From Rhodovastum atsumiense (GTDB taxonomy: Bacteria; Pseudomonadota; Alphaproteobacteria; Acetobacterales; Acetobacteraceae): 64,000 bases of DNA. The position numbers were made by a program, and so were the translations under genes. Below are positions 53,990 to 63,907 of this stretch, one piece after another (position 1 is the stretch's first letter; every line of letters begins with the position of its first letter). Where the stretch lies: assembly GCA_026225115.1 (NCBI GenBank), contig JAMFSE010000144.1, forward strand, positions 32,142 through 96,141. Direction: 5' to 3'. The notes below the pieces were generated by a model. That model searched no databases. It was given only the letters and a program-made list of their open reading frames with translations, and was not told the origin of the DNA.

Positions 53990-54336
53990 ATGGGGCGCGG
54001 TTGGCAGGAGAGAAGTGGGGGGTTTCTGTTGCTCGGTACCCCCCGAACCGCGCTTATCTCTGCTTATTAGGCAGCGACAGCGAATGCCTCATGATTATCA
54101 TTGGCACCTGTAGAAAAGCCCGATAACGGCGGTACAATGCCGAGCGAAAGACGAGTCTTTACCACGCGTGTCGAGCCTATTTCGCCCCCCTAAAATCCGG
54201 GGCGCCTCGATGACTGAGCGGCAAAGCCGCGAAGTCTGAATCGAGCCGCCCGGAATACTTGGAGGCGCCGGGTACCGCCCCCGGGTCCACAACGTTTATT
54301 CCACGAATCGTTTATCGCCATAGCTGGCGAACCAGC
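53990..54336 (-). ncRNA. ssrA: Two-piece (permuted) transfer-messenger RNA
   Basis: Rescues stalled ribosomes. On the minus strand the acceptor piece comes first (about 54336-54260), ending ...CGCCTCCA; then a 70-base removed segment holding a hairpin (GCGGCAAAGCCGC); then the coding piece from about 54189, starting GGGGGCGAAATAGGCTCGAC. GGGGGCG pairs with CGCCTCC, including the G3-U70 pair needed for alanine charging. The tag frame GCCAATGATAATCATG... reads ANDNHEAFAVAA then TAA TAA (about 54104-54066). A 3' helix pairs GCGCGGTT with AACCGCGC. A promoter TTTCAT-17-TATATT lies at 54371-54343. CCA is not encoded. Ends are estimates. Confidence 0.9.
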
Positions 54337-54382
54337 AAAACCAATATAGGCAATCCGCCCGAGATATGAAAGAGAGGGGTCC

Positions 54383-55297
54383 ATGACCCTCAATGCACAA
54401 CAGAACGGCGAGATCGCCGCGGCCCGTGAGAAGACCAGCCAGACCTTGCGGCCATCGGTGCCGGCGCTGGAAGCCATGCTGTTTACCGCGCTGCCGGTGC
54501 TGGACCACGGTTTTGTGCGGGTGGTGGATTATATGGGGGACGACGCCGCCGTGGTGCAGGCTGCCAGGGTCTCTTATGGCCGCGGGACCCGCAAAACCAG
54601 CGAGGATGAAGGCCTTATCCGCTATCTGATGCGGCATTATCATTCGACGCCGTTTGAGATGTGCGAGATTAAATATCACGTGAAATTGCCCATTTTCGTC
54701 GCGAGGCAATGGATCCGGCATCGCACGGCGAGCGTAAACGAATATTCGGCGCGGTATTCGATCCTGGATAAGGAGTTCTATCTGCCGGCGCCTGAGCAAC
54801 TGGCCGTGCAATCGGCGGATAACCGCCAGGGGCGGGGCGCGGTGCTGGAAGGCGACGCGGCGGCAAGAGTCATGGCTCTGCTGCGCCAGGACGCCGAACA
54901 GACCTATGGCAGCTATGAAGAAATGTTAAACGAGGACGGGCCGGATGCGATCGGCCTGGCGCGCGAGCTGGCCCGCATGAATCTGACGCTGAACACCTAT
55001 ACCCAGTGGTACTGGAAGACCGATCTCCACAACCTTTTCAATTTCCTGCGGCTGCGGGCCGACCGCCACGCGCAATTTGAAATCCGCGTCTATGCGGAGG
55101 CCATGCTGGAGACCGTAAAAGCCTGGGTGCCGCTCAGCTACGGCGCATTTTGCGATTACCGGCTTGGCGCGGTGACGTTTTCCGCAAAAATGCTCGAGAT
55201 CGTCAAACGCATGCTGGCGGGCGAGACGGTGGAACAGCCGGAAAGCGGAGTTTCCAAACGCGAATGGGCGGAGATGATGGCGACATTGGGAAAATAG
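54383..55297 (+). CDS. thyX: Flavin-dependent thymidylate synthase ThyX
   Basis: Makes dTMP from dUMP with methylene-THF and FAD, in place of ThyA. The 304-residue protein has the ThyX signature [15 protein letters not shown] (about residues 112-126), [11 protein letters not shown] before it, and C-terminal [20 protein letters not shown]. Length is in the longer alphaproteobacterial range. GAGAGGGG precedes the ATG. It is divergent from the tmRNA gene, whose promoter overlaps this upstream region. Confidence 0.97.
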   Translation: MTLNAQQNGEIAAAREKTSQTLRPSVPALEAMLFTALPVLDHGFVRVVDYMGDDAAVVQAARVSYGRGTRKTSEDEGLIRYLMRHYHSTPFEMCEIKYHVKLPIFVARQWIRHRTASVNEYSARYSILDKEFYLPAPEQLAVQSADNRQGRGAVLEGDAAARVMALLRQDAEQTYGSYEEMLNEDGPDAIGLARELARMNLTLNTYTQWYWKTDLHNLFNFLRLRADRHAQFEIRVYAEAMLETVKAWVPLSYGAFCDYRLGAVTFSAKMLEIVKRMLAGETVEQPESGVSKREWAEMMATLGK

Positions 55298-55411
55298 CCG
55301 CCGCGTCGGTCGCAATCGTATAACTTGCTCGTGCCGGGTGAGAGGTGCTTTAAGTCAGCCGTGACCAAGGGCGAACGCCCGCTGACAGATACGAGATCCA
55401 AGAGGCACAGC

Positions 55412-55930
55412 ATGACCGAACCCCGCAAAACCACTGAAGGTTTCACGATTTACCGCGCCTCGGAAGCGCCCGAACTGGTAGAAGCGGGTTGCATCACCCC
55501 GTCGCCGATCACGGATGTGCAGATGGACGGCATGAAGCGGATCATGCAGGCCGGCTACCGCGAAGGCGATGAAATCAAGGTGCTTTGCAATATTCCGGGT
55601 TTCAGCCTGGTCTATAGCTGGTTCAAGCCGGGTTTTCCGCTGCCGCTACACAGCCATGATGCGGATTGCCTGTACTACATCGTCTCCGGATCGATCCGCC
55701 TGGGTACCGAGGATCTGGGGCCGCGCGACAGTTTCTTCATCCCGAACGGCGTGCCCTACACCTATAAAATGGGCCCCGAGGGCGTCGAAATTCTGGAATT
55801 CCGGCATGAGACAAAGTTCAACTTCCTCAATCTCGCCAAGGGTGCTGCCTTCTGGGACAAGGCGGTGGAGACAGTGGCGGCGCAGCAGGAAGAATGGAAA
55901 ACTGCTAAACGGCCCTCCGTTCACGCCTGA
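55412..55930 (+). CDS. Cupin-domain protein
   Basis: A 172-residue protein with a single cupin barrel at about residues 60-135. The first motif is PLHSHDADCLYYIVSGSIRLG (His-x-His with a following Asp/Tyr), the second SFFIPNGVPYTYKMG. Metal-binding His pairs are partly present. The function is unknown: an oxygenase, isomerase or small-molecule binder are all possible. ATG at 55412 with AGAGG upstream is preferred over the longer frame. Confidence 0.82.
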   Translation: MTEPRKTTEGFTIYRASEAPELVEAGCITPSPITDVQMDGMKRIMQAGYREGDEIKVLCNIPGFSLVYSWFKPGFPLPLHSHDADCLYYIVSGSIRLGTEDLGPRDSFFIPNGVPYTYKMGPEGVEILEFRHETKFNFLNLAKGAAFWDKAVETVAAQQEEWKTAKRPSVHA

Positions 55931-56025
55931 GCGGACAGACGGCGCTTCGCCGCACCGAAACAGCTTCCAATTGACTCCGAGCCAAAATTGGCTTTCTGCT
56001 GGCGCCCGGAATTCCATGGACGACC

Positions 56026-57246
56026 ATGCATAAATTTTTGGCAAAATGCGATGAGGCTTTGGCCGACATTACGGCGCAGGGCCGGTACCGGCGTTTTGTC
56101 GCCTTGGAAAAACTGGCGGACCGGTTTCCCTATTACCGCGTGACGATGGAGGGGCGGACCCAGAATATTCTGGTCTGGTCCTCGAATGATTATCTGGCCA
56201 TGGGAACCGATCCGGAGGTTATTGCGGCCTCGGTCGATGCCGCGCAGCGCATGGGTGCGGGCGCCGGCGGTACCCGCAATATCGCCGGCTCCTCGCCGGT
56301 GCATGTGGCGCTGGAGGAAGAACTGGCGGATCTGCATGGCAAGGATGCGGCACTGCTGTTCACCTCCGGCTATGTCTCGAACCAGGCCAGCCTGGGGGCG
56401 ATTTTGAACGCGCTGCCGGATTGGCAGGTTTTTTCGGACGCCAAAAACCATAATTCGATGATCGTCGGCATCAAGGACGGCCGCCACGCGGCCGTGCATA
56501 TTTTCAAGCATAACGATCTGGCGGATCTGGAGCGGTTGTTAGCGGTTGCCCCAGCGGATGCGCCAAAACTGATTGTGTTCGAGAGCGTCTATTCGATGGA
56601 CGGCGATATCGCGCCCATCGGCGCAATCTGCGATCTAGCGGATAAATACAACGCGCTGACCTATCTGGATGAGGTACATGCGGTTGGCATGTACGGCGGC
56701 CACGGCGGCGGCGTTTCCGAACGCGACGGCGTGGCGCATCGGGTGACGATTATCGAAGGCACACTTGCCAAGGCGTTTGGCTGCCACGGCGGCTACATCA
56801 CCGGTGATTTCAAAGTGCTGGACTATATCCGCTCGGTGGCGCCCGGTTTTATCTTCACCACCGCGCTGCCGCCGCCGACGGTTGCCGCGGCGCTGACCTC
56901 CATCCGAATCTTGAAGGCGGACCATGCCCGCCGCGCCCTGCTGTTCAACCGGGCGCAGACACTGAAAGCCAAGTTCGAAGCCGCCGGACTGCCGGTCATG
57001 CCGAGCGAAAGCCATATCGTGCCGCTGATGATCGGCAATGCCGCCAAAGCCACGGAGGTGAGCATGCGGCTGATCCGCGAATTCGGCATGTACGCCACGC
57101 CGATCAACTATCCCACGGTCGCCGCCGGCACCGAACGCCTGCGCTTCACGCCGGGGCCCAAGCACACCGAAGCCATGATGGATGAACTGGTTGCGGCCTT
57201 GCAACATATATTGCTTGGGCATTCGGTTAAGGCTGGGGTTAAGTAG
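56026..57246 (+). CDS. hemA: 5-aminolevulinate synthase
   Basis: First step of heme synthesis in alphaproteobacteria (Shemin pathway): glycine plus succinyl-CoA to aminolevulinate. The 406-residue PLP enzyme has the alpha-oxoamine synthase pattern: [20 protein letters not shown] (about residues 76-95), [13 protein letters not shown], the PLP Asp in [11 protein letters not shown], the PLP lysine Lys249 in GTLAKAFG, and [12 protein letters not shown]-type features favour this over KBL or BioF. Nothing regulatory was recognised in the 95 bases upstream. Confidence 0.94.
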   Translation: MHKFLAKCDEALADITAQGRYRRFVALEKLADRFPYYRVTMEGRTQNILVWSSNDYLAMGTDPEVIAASVDAAQRMGAGAGGTRNIAGSSPVHVALEEELADLHGKDAALLFTSGYVSNQASLGAILNALPDWQVFSDAKNHNSMIVGIKDGRHAAVHIFKHNDLADLERLLAVAPADAPKLIVFESVYSMDGDIAPIGAICDLADKYNALTYLDEVHAVGMYGGHGGGVSERDGVAHRVTIIEGTLAKAFGCHGGYITGDFKVLDYIRSVAPGFIFTTALPPPTVAAALTSIRILKADHARRALLFNRAQTLKAKFEAAGLPVMPSESHIVPLMIGNAAKATEVSMRLIREFGMYATPINYPTVAAGTERLRFTPGPKHTEAMMDELVAALQHILLGHSVKAGVK

Positions 57247-57511
57247 GCAGCGCATTTTCGATAATGGGACCGATCGATTCGGTTTGATTCGGTTGAATTG
57301 ACCGACAGCAACTCTGGTCTGGGAAGCCGTTAAAGGGAACGGTCGGCGCGGCAGATGCGCTTAATTTTCCATTAGCTTGATTGCAGCATCGTAAAGCCGC
57401 GCCATCGAGAAAGCCTGGAGAGAGTGCCTCGCACAACGTCAACCAAATATTTCAGTTGAATTGGATGGTTTTCGCCATCGCGCTGTTGCCCCAGCAGGTG
57501 ATAACCTACTG

Positions 57512-58120
57512 GTGAACAACAAACGCCGGCAGCGATGCCGCAAGCCGTTCCCCGCGCTTATAGCTTTGTTGTTGTTATGCGTCATTGTTCAGCCGCTATC
57601 TACATCCCGGGCCGCGACGTTCGGCGGCAGCTTCAGCCTGGAGAACGCCAACGGCCAGCAGGTGACCGACAAAGATTTTCGCGGAAAATTTCTAATCGTT
57701 GCCTTTGGCTACACAAACTGCCCAGATTTTTGCCCGATGATGCTTTACAGCATTAAAGTGGCGCTGCGCATGATGGGCGATAAGGCTGAAAGCGTGCAGC
57801 CGATTTTCATCACGGTCGATCCGGCCCGCGATACTCCCGCCATCATCGGTCATTACGTTGCATTGTTTTCGCCGCGGATCATTGGCCTCACCGGCACGAA
57901 AGCGGAACTGAGCCAGGTGGAAGCGGCGTATCACGTCTATGTCGGACCAACCGACCCTAAGACCGGCGCCATCGCCCATAGCGCCATGCTCTACATTATG
58001 GCGCCGGACGGCAGTTTTATAACTGCGCTGAATGGCAACGCCAGCGCTCAAGGACTTGCCAACAGGCTTGCCAAGATTATCGCAACGCCCAGCCCTGATT
58101 TGCCGGCTCAAAATGACTAG
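57512..58120 (+). CDS. SCO1/SenC-family copper chaperone-like protein
   Basis: Thioredoxin-fold, membrane-anchored periplasmic protein of the type that delivers copper to cytochrome c oxidase. An N-terminal helix (PALIALLLLCVIVQPL) precedes the fold. The copper ligands are in FGYTNCPDFCP (CxxxC) and His in IAHSAMLYIM; ITVDPARDTP is the conserved strand. GTG at 57512 is the likely start, though a TTG at 57461 is in frame. No oxidase genes are nearby. The gap after hemA (about 265 bases) shows nothing recognisable. Confidence 0.87.
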   Translation: MNNKRRQRCRKPFPALIALLLLCVIVQPLSTSRAATFGGSFSLENANGQQVTDKDFRGKFLIVAFGYTNCPDFCPMMLYSIKVALRMMGDKAESVQPIFITVDPARDTPAIIGHYVALFSPRIIGLTGTKAELSQVEAAYHVYVGPTDPKTGAIAHSAMLYIMAPDGSFITALNGNASAQGLANRLAKIIATPSPDLPAQND

Positions 58121-58205
58121 CGGCAAACGCAAGACCTAGACTGGCCGGCTTTACCGGTCTCAGTTTGCGCAGAGGCGACAATGCTGAGGCGGCCGCCATT
58201 TCGGG

Positions 58206-59855
58206 CTAGCCGGCTGCGCCTATCAAAACAAGTTTCGCCGGCGATCGCTGGACCGAATTAGCTGGGTGTTGGGAATTGCTGGCGGCTTCCTTATCTGAGA
58301 CCTGGAACTGCGCAACGAGCTCCGCCAGCGCCTGAGCTTCATTGGTAAGGCCGTGGCTGGCAGCGGTGGACTGCTCCACCATGGCCGCGTTTTGCTGGGT
58401 AACCCGGTCCATTTGGTTTACCGCAATATTCAATTCGGCAAGGCCCGACGCTTGCTCCTGTGCAGAGCCCGCGATTTCTGAGACCAAATGGTTCAGCCTG
58501 GTGACATTCTCCACGATGCGGCTGAGCGATCTGCCGGTTTCCCCCACCAGCTTAACGCCGTCGATAACATGCCCGCTGGAAGTCGTGATAAGGTTTTTTA
58601 TTTCTTTCGCGGCCTCGGCCGATCGCTGCGCAAGCGCCCGCACCTCCGTCGCGACGACCGCGAAGCCGCGGCCGGCGTCACCGGCGCGCGCAGCCTCGAT
58701 ACCGGCATTCAGCGCAAGCAAGTTGGTCTGAAACGCGATTTCGTCGATGACGCCGATGATACTGACAATCTGACCGGAGGAGGTTTCAATGGCGTTCATG
58801 GCGTCTACTGTTTGGCTTACCACATCCCCTGAACGTTCAGCGTCGGCTTTTGCATTCTTTGCAACCTCCCGCGCGGTGCCTGCGCTCTCCGCTGTCCTTC
58901 TTACCGTCGTGGTAATTTCATCAAGAGCGGCGGCGGTCTCTTCAAGGCTGGCGGCCTGTTGTTCGGTACGGCGCGAAAGATCGTCGGAGGCTTGCGTTAT
59001 CTCACCTGCGCCGGAGCGCACGCCCTGGGTGTTCGTTGCAATTGATTGCATCGTCGCCTGTAACGTATCCATGGCTCTGTTAAAGTCGTTGCGCAGGTTT
59101 TCATATTCTGGGCTGAATGGCTCCGCTAGCCTGGCAAGCAGGTCGCGATCGGCCAGCCTTCCCAGCCCAGTTGCAACCGAAGTTACAACGAATGCCTGTG
59201 ATTTCGCCGCAGACTCCCGTTCGCCCTCGGCAACCCTGCGTTCAGCATCCACAGTATTGCGTTCCATTTCTGCCTTTTCGGCCAACTCGGCGACAACCTT
59301 TGAAGCAGCGTGAGCCTCCGCCAAATGCCGCTGGGAATCACTGAAGAGTTTCACAATGCGCTGTGTCATCCAAACCAGCGCACCTGCCTCCACTATTACG
59401 ATACCCGCATGCAGCAGGACCCGCCGGAAATCGGCTCCTCCCGGAAAGATCAGGGCGGGCATTAGAAAATTCATTGTTATGTGTTGCACCGCTATTACCG
59501 CGGCACCGGCCAGAATAACGTTGCGGTCGCAATACGCGGCTAGAACCGCCAGCCCTGCAAAGTAATACATATGGACATCGATCTGCAACGGGCTCCCATG
59601 GCACGCCGCCAGGATAATTGAGATCATTCCTACCAGAGCCACGGCGATGGTGAGTCGGGTGGTGGCGCTGGAAGGCGCGTATAGCCAGGCGGCGGTGGCG
59701 GCGCCGACGATCCCGACAGAAATAATTCCCGGCAACAGCCACCCATTCCCAGCGAGCCGCGCAACCAGAACGGTCAATAGGACATGGCACCATAGCACTG
59801 GCACCATGATCCGGCTGACGCTGTCGCGCAGAATTGAAAGCTCGTCTGTCATCAT
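58206..59855 (-). CDS. Methyl-accepting chemotaxis protein with multi-helix membrane sensor
   Basis: A 549-residue chemoreceptor. About six membrane helices (residues about 15-180) replace the usual periplasmic sensor; the conserved loop [20 protein letters not shown] with CDRN and [15 protein letters not shown] is shared by a group of alphaproteobacterial receptors. A HAMP-like linker (about 230-285) leads to the signalling domain (about 310-500) with hairpin tip [20 protein letters not shown]. The ATG overlaps the stop of a small membrane-protein gene (ATGA). Confidence 0.92.
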   Translation of the reverse strand: MMTDELSILRDSVSRIMVPVLWCHVLLTVLVARLAGNGWLLPGIISVGIVGAATAAWLYAPSSATTRLTIAVALVGMISIILAACHGSPLQIDVHMYYFAGLAVLAAYCDRNVILAGAAVIAVQHITMNFLMPALIFPGGADFRRVLLHAGIVIVEAGALVWMTQRIVKLFSDSQRHLAEAHAASKVVAELAEKAEMERNTVDAERRVAEGERESAAKSQAFVVTSVATGLGRLADRDLLARLAEPFSPEYENLRNDFNRAMDTLQATMQSIATNTQGVRSGAGEITQASDDLSRRTEQQAASLEETAAALDEITTTVRRTAESAGTAREVAKNAKADAERSGDVVSQTVDAMNAIETSSGQIVSIIGVIDEIAFQTNLLALNAGIEAARAGDAGRGFAVVATEVRALAQRSAEAAKEIKNLITTSSGHVIDGVKLVGETGRSLSRIVENVTRLNHLVSEIAGSAQEQASGLAELNIAVNQMDRVTQQNAAMVEQSTAASHGLTNEAQALAELVAQFQVSDKEAASNSQHPANSVQRSPAKLVLIGAAG

Positions 59856-60202
59856 TGCCTCGCGGGCTGTTGCGATGTGTTGCCACAGCCGCCTAAAAAC
59901 TGCGGGTTGAGAACAAACCAGGCGCCATTATGCTGAAGCGTGACCACCGGGCTGCGCACATTCGGCTCCACGATCATGACAAATGGCGCGCCGAACCGTA
60001 CCACGGAGCCGGCCGCGGATGCGGCAATGATCGACCGGACGCTGCCCCACCATGGCGGAAAGACCGCTGCAACCGGACCGGAGGACGGCGGTGCGAGCAT
60101 GACTCCCATCGCACCCAGCAGCGATGCAGCGAAAATCACGGTAGGCAGCAGCAGCATTCGAAGCTTGATCGATTCGGAGGATGGGATCATGACGCGGCCC
60201 AA
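59852..60202 (-). CDS. Small membrane-anchored protein coupled to a chemoreceptor
   Basis: A 116-residue protein of unknown function. One N-terminal helix ([21 protein letters not shown], about residues 16-36) is followed by a short periplasmic-looking domain with [20 protein letters not shown] and [15 protein letters not shown]. Codon overlap with the chemoreceptor gene implies joint translation and perhaps joint function in sensing. A downstream ATG (60190) could be the start. No family was recognised with confidence. Confidence 0.7.
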   Translation of the reverse strand: MGRVMIPSSESIKLRMLLLPTVIFAASLLGAMGVMLAPPSSGPVAAVFPPWWGSVRSIIAASAAGSVVRFGAPFVMIVEPNVRSPVVTLQHNGAWFVLNPQFLGGCGNTSQQPARQ

Positions 60203-60358
60203 CCTACCGGTCAGTCGTTTAAGAACGGTTACTTTAGTAGGGCAGCACGGCTGCCTTCATTGTGCTTGCATTCCACATCAGCGCAATGTTGGCGCGGATC
60301 ATCAATCGGCACGTGCCGTTACCGGCAGCGCTTTTCGACGGGACGACAGATGCAGGGG

Positions 60359-60934
60359 TTAATCAGCCGCATATCCCGCGACCGTGTTCGCAAATCCGGC
60401 CCATAGCGTGCTCATGGCTGCAGCTGTGCCGGCGGGATCGGGGGTGGCGGGGGTGCCGCTGGATTGGATCGTCTTCGTTAATCGCAAGCTGCCGTTGGGG
60501 TTCTTCAGGGCAAACTGCACAATCAACACGATGCTGCCGGAAGAATCGGGATCAAAACGTAAGACATTGATCTCAACCAGCAGGCCGGCGGGCGCGCCGA
60601 TTGCGCCGCTGCCGGTCACCGTCGTTTGCGGCAGGCGCTGCGTCAGATTTTCCACCAGCGTCGATTGCAGCATATTGCCGAGCTGGTCGGCCCAGAGCGC
60701 ATTTGGGAAAGAGGCGAGTTCATAGGCAGCACCTGGCTTGGCGATTTTGGTCTGATCCAGGTAGGCCGGAATGCTGACCTTACGAATCCGGATGGTTTGC
60801 GGCGCTGTGTTCAGAACCGGGCCGGGCAAAGCGGACAGGCGGTAATATAGCGTCGGCGTCGAAGCGCAGCCCGCGAGCCCGGCAAGTGCAACACCCGATG
60901 TTATCCGCAAAATCCGGCGGCGTGACAGTGTCAT
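60359..60934 (-). CDS. pqiC: PqiC-type ABC transport auxiliary lipoprotein
   Basis: Outer-membrane lipoprotein partner of the PqiAB envelope lipid-trafficking system, 191 residues. The signal ends with the lipobox LAGLAGCAS (Cys23), and the conserved DUF330/ABC_trans_aux pattern follows: YYRLSALPGP, IRIRKVSIPAYLDQTKI, FPNALWADQLGNMLQSTLVE and LLVEINVLRFDPDSSGSIVL. It overlaps the pqiB stop by ATGA, so the three genes form one operon on the minus strand. Confidence 0.92.
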   Translation of the reverse strand: MTLSRRRILRITSGVALAGLAGCASTPTLYYRLSALPGPVLNTAPQTIRIRKVSIPAYLDQTKIAKPGAAYELASFPNALWADQLGNMLQSTLVENLTQRLPQTTVTGSGAIGAPAGLLVEINVLRFDPDSSGSIVLIVQFALKNPNGSLRLTKTIQSSGTPATPDPAGTAAAMSTLWAGFANTVAGYAAD

Positions 60935-62544
60935 TGTCCGCTCCCGCGTCCAAGCAGCAACGCATTCGGATGCCGGTCCAGATAATCGGACAGCTGCTTG
61001 AGCGAGCTCAGCGCGGCGCTGCTCTCTTGCATCAACTGCTGCAGATTGCTCTGGAATTCGGAATCATTGCCAAAGCTCGTGTTCAGCATGCTGAGCGTCG
61101 TGTCCATCGTTTTCAACGTAATGGCCAGCTGCGCGATGGCCTGCTTGGTCTGCGCGCTGCCCAGCGTGCCGTCCGCCGTCTTCAGCAGGTGGTTCAAATT
61201 CTCGCCGATTTGCTGGAACGGCACTTTGTCCAGCTTGGTGGAAATGTCGGAGAATGCCGCCAGCACGTTATCGAGGTTGCTGTCCACGCTCGGGAACACG
61301 TAAGCATCGCCCTCCTGCGTCAGCTTGACCGGCGCGGCATGGGGAACGACTGCCAGCGTGATGTTTTTCTGGCCGGTGACAAAACTGGTGGTTGCGATCT
61401 CCGCGCGCATGCCGCGGTCGATGATTTTCTGGAACAAAGCCGCGGTTTGCGCCTTGGTGGCGAAATCCGCCGCATGTGCGTTGCGTTCGGGCTGCATGGC
61501 CATGCCGACGCGAATTTTTACCTCTCCGGTTTTCGAATCCAGCAGGAAATTGACGCTGGTGACCACGCCCACCTGGATGCCGTAGATTTCAACCGGTGAT
61601 CCGACCCGCAGGCCGGAGACGGAGCTGTGGAAATAGGCGACGGCCGGGATCAGCTTGTCGAAACCTGCGGATTTGGCAGCATCTTCCGTCGCATATAGCG
61701 GGAAACTGGTATTGATCGGGCTGGGCTTGGTGCCGGCGGCCGTGCGCGGCAGGCTGAAGGCGACGGCGCCGGAGAGCACCGCTTGTAGCGATTCAAACTC
61801 CAGGTGAAATTCTCCCGGCAAAACATCCATCGATATGCCGGAAGCGTTCCAGAATCGGCTCTCGGGCCGGACCAGGTTATCGTAGGGCGCCTTGACGAAA
61901 ATCGAGACTTTGACGTGGGAAAGACCATCGCCGAGGTCATAGCCCAGCACCTCGCCGACGATGGCGTCGCGGAACAGAACCGGGGAGCCGGTTCGCAGCG
62001 AACCGATCTTGGCGACGGTAAGCACGTAGGTTCGGCCGGGCTCGCCTGAGCGCACGCCGGGGGGGCCGTCCAGACCGGTAAATGAATTCTGATATTTGCC
62101 CCCAGGCAAGCCTGGATCGACGGCGATAAAGGCGCCGGATACGAAACTGCCGAGGCTGGAAGGATCGTCCAGCGAGAAATGCGCGCCCTCGACCCAGAAG
62201 CGGGCGTGGTTGGTCATGAACCGGCGGCCGACATTGTTCATCCGCACCTGGATGATGACGTGGCTGTTGTCCTTGCTGAGGTCGATGCTCTGCACCGTGC
62301 CAAGCGCCACCGCCTTGAATTTCACCTGGGTCTGGCCGGCGCTCAGGCCATCGGCGGAATCAAGGGCCAGCGTCAGCACCGGACCTTGTTCAAGATAGGT
62401 CCTGTAGCCGAGGAAGATTGCGATGCCGGCGGCCAGCAGCGGGATCAGCCAGACGAAGGAGAACCGGCGCCGGCGCAGGCGGACCGGCGGCGGTGACGGC
62501 GGCGATTGCGGGGACGGGGTTGCTTCAGGCGTGGTTTCGCTCAT
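60931..62544 (-). CDS. pqiB: PqiB-type MlaD/MCE-domain protein
   Basis: A 537-residue periplasm-spanning MCE protein. One N-terminal helix (FSFVWLIPLLAAGIAIFLGY, about residues 28-47) is followed by three MCE domains: about 55-150 (TQVKFKAVALGTVQSIDLS), about 170-265 (GSPVLFRDAIVGEVLGYDL) and about 300-400 (GSPVEIYGIQVGVVTSVNF), then a C-terminal coiled coil (about 430-525). It carries lipid between membranes with PqiA and PqiC. ATG at 62544 overlaps the pqiA stop; the longer frame is within pqiA. Confidence 0.95.
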   Translation of the reverse strand: MSETTPEATPSPQSPPSPPPVRLRRRRFSFVWLIPLLAAGIAIFLGYRTYLEQGPVLTLALDSADGLSAGQTQVKFKAVALGTVQSIDLSKDNSHVIIQVRMNNVGRRFMTNHARFWVEGAHFSLDDPSSLGSFVSGAFIAVDPGLPGGKYQNSFTGLDGPPGVRSGEPGRTYVLTVAKIGSLRTGSPVLFRDAIVGEVLGYDLGDGLSHVKVSIFVKAPYDNLVRPESRFWNASGISMDVLPGEFHLEFESLQAVLSGAVAFSLPRTAAGTKPSPINTSFPLYATEDAAKSAGFDKLIPAVAYFHSSVSGLRVGSPVEIYGIQVGVVTSVNFLLDSKTGEVKIRVGMAMQPERNAHAADFATKAQTAALFQKIIDRGMRAEIATTSFVTGQKNITLAVVPHAAPVKLTQEGDAYVFPSVDSNLDNVLAAFSDISTKLDKVPFQQIGENLNHLLKTADGTLGSAQTKQAIAQLAITLKTMDTTLSMLNTSFGNDSEFQSNLQQLMQESSAALSSLKQLSDYLDRHPNALLLGRGSGQ

Positions 62545-63851
62545 GCCGGTTCCGCGCCACGATGAATATGGCCTGGTTCCGCATGGCGCTCGGCCGCGCG
62601 GTCCCACATTAACCTGGGATCGAAGGCGTTGACGGCGAACATGGTCAGCACCACCACGGCGGCAAAGCAGGGCGCGCCCACCTGCGCCTGCACGCTGGAG
62701 AATTTTCCAAAGCGTACCAGCGCCACCAGAATCGATATCATGAACACGTCGATCATCGACCAGCGGCCGATGAAATCGACGAAGCGGAAGGACATGGTGC
62801 GGCCGACCAGATGCTGCTCGCTCCGCAAATGCGTCTCGATCAGCATGATGGCCAACGTCAGCAGTTTGAATACCGGGATCAGGATGCTGGCGAAAAATAC
62901 TAAAAGGCCGAGCGGCCAAAGTCCGCGCTGGAACAGCTCGAATATGCCGCCCATGATGGTGAAATCCCGGCTCTGCACCAGGTTGGAAATCGTCATCACC
63001 GGATAGAAGTTGGCCGGCACGTATAATATCGCGGCGGCAATGATGAAGGCCCAGCTGCGGCCAAAGCTGGCCGGTTTGCGCGCCTCCAGCACCGCGTCAC
63101 AGCGCCGGCAGGTGTCGCCGGGCATTGCGCGGTTGACGATGCTGCAGCTCGGACAGCCGATCAGGAGATGTTCGTCCGAGGGCGCCGCGCAATCGCGCAC
63201 CGGCTCGCCGGAATCCAAAGCGCGCCAGACTGCTTCCGTATCGAGAAAGGCGTTTGCCGCGGCGGTTGAAACCATCAGCCCGACCAGCGCGAAAAGTGCC
63301 GTGTCCAGATGCACGGTGGCGATAACGGCAAGCCGCGTGTAGGCCACCAGAAAGCCCAGCAGATACACATCCACCATCGCCCAGGGCTTGATCGGCTCAT
63401 ACCAGCGGAAAATATCTTTTAATACGCCCCTGGGCAGCAAATGGGTCTCCAGCCCGGTCAGCGTCACCAGGATAATAAGCAGCTTCGCCCCCGGCAGAAT
63501 GACGCTGACGCCCAGCACCAGCAAACCAACGGCATCGAACCCCTGCGCGGCCAGTTGATATGGGCCGGTCACGATCCGGGCCATCTGAAACTGGCCGTGG
63601 GACGAGATTTCAATGAACGGGGCGATTACCGCATAAAAGAAGAACAGCGCCCCCGCCAAGGCGCAGCCCAGAGGCAGTTCGAAATTGCAGCTGCGCATTC
63701 GCCACAGCACATGGTGGCAGCGCGGACAATCCGCGGTCAGCTCCGGCCGCATCGCCGGCAATGTTGAGATCAGCCCGCAATGCGAGCATTCCCGCCAATC
63801 GTCCAGGATCTTCTCGACCTGTTTCAAAGCATCCGCAATCAACCCGAACAA
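62541..63851 (-). CDS. pqiA: Paraquat-inducible protein A (integral membrane)
   Basis: Inner-membrane partner of PqiB, 436 residues. Two PqiA domains are seen, each with a zinc ribbon: CSHCG...CPRCHH near residue 22-48 and CPSCS...CRRCDA near residue 233-258, each followed by about four helices (YAVIAPFIEISSHG, DVYLLGFLVAYTRLAV, and the second set with SMIDVFMISILVALVRFGK). It is the first gene of the pqiABC operon. SoxR/SoxS-type control is known in E. coli; nothing about regulation is seen here. Confidence 0.93.
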   Translation of the reverse strand: MFGLIADALKQVEKILDDWRECSHCGLISTLPAMRPELTADCPRCHHVLWRMRSCNFELPLGCALAGALFFFYAVIAPFIEISSHGQFQMARIVTGPYQLAAQGFDAVGLLVLGVSVILPGAKLLIILVTLTGLETHLLPRGVLKDIFRWYEPIKPWAMVDVYLLGFLVAYTRLAVIATVHLDTALFALVGLMVSTAAANAFLDTEAVWRALDSGEPVRDCAAPSDEHLLIGCPSCSIVNRAMPGDTCRRCDAVLEARKPASFGRSWAFIIAAAILYVPANFYPVMTISNLVQSRDFTIMGGIFELFQRGLWPLGLLVFFASILIPVFKLLTLAIMLIETHLRSEQHLVGRTMSFRFVDFIGRWSMIDVFMISILVALVRFGKFSSVQAQVGAPCFAAVVVLTMFAVNAFDPRLMWDRAAERHAEPGHIHRGAEPA

Positions 63852-63907
63852 ATCCCCCGTAGCCTAGCATATATCGCTCCCGCCGGCCGCCAATACCAGT
63901 GTGGAAG

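Noticed and set aside
54098..54292. 64-codon minus-strand frame between DUF2188 and thyX
   Set aside because: It lies across the tmRNA gene and is explained by that RNA.
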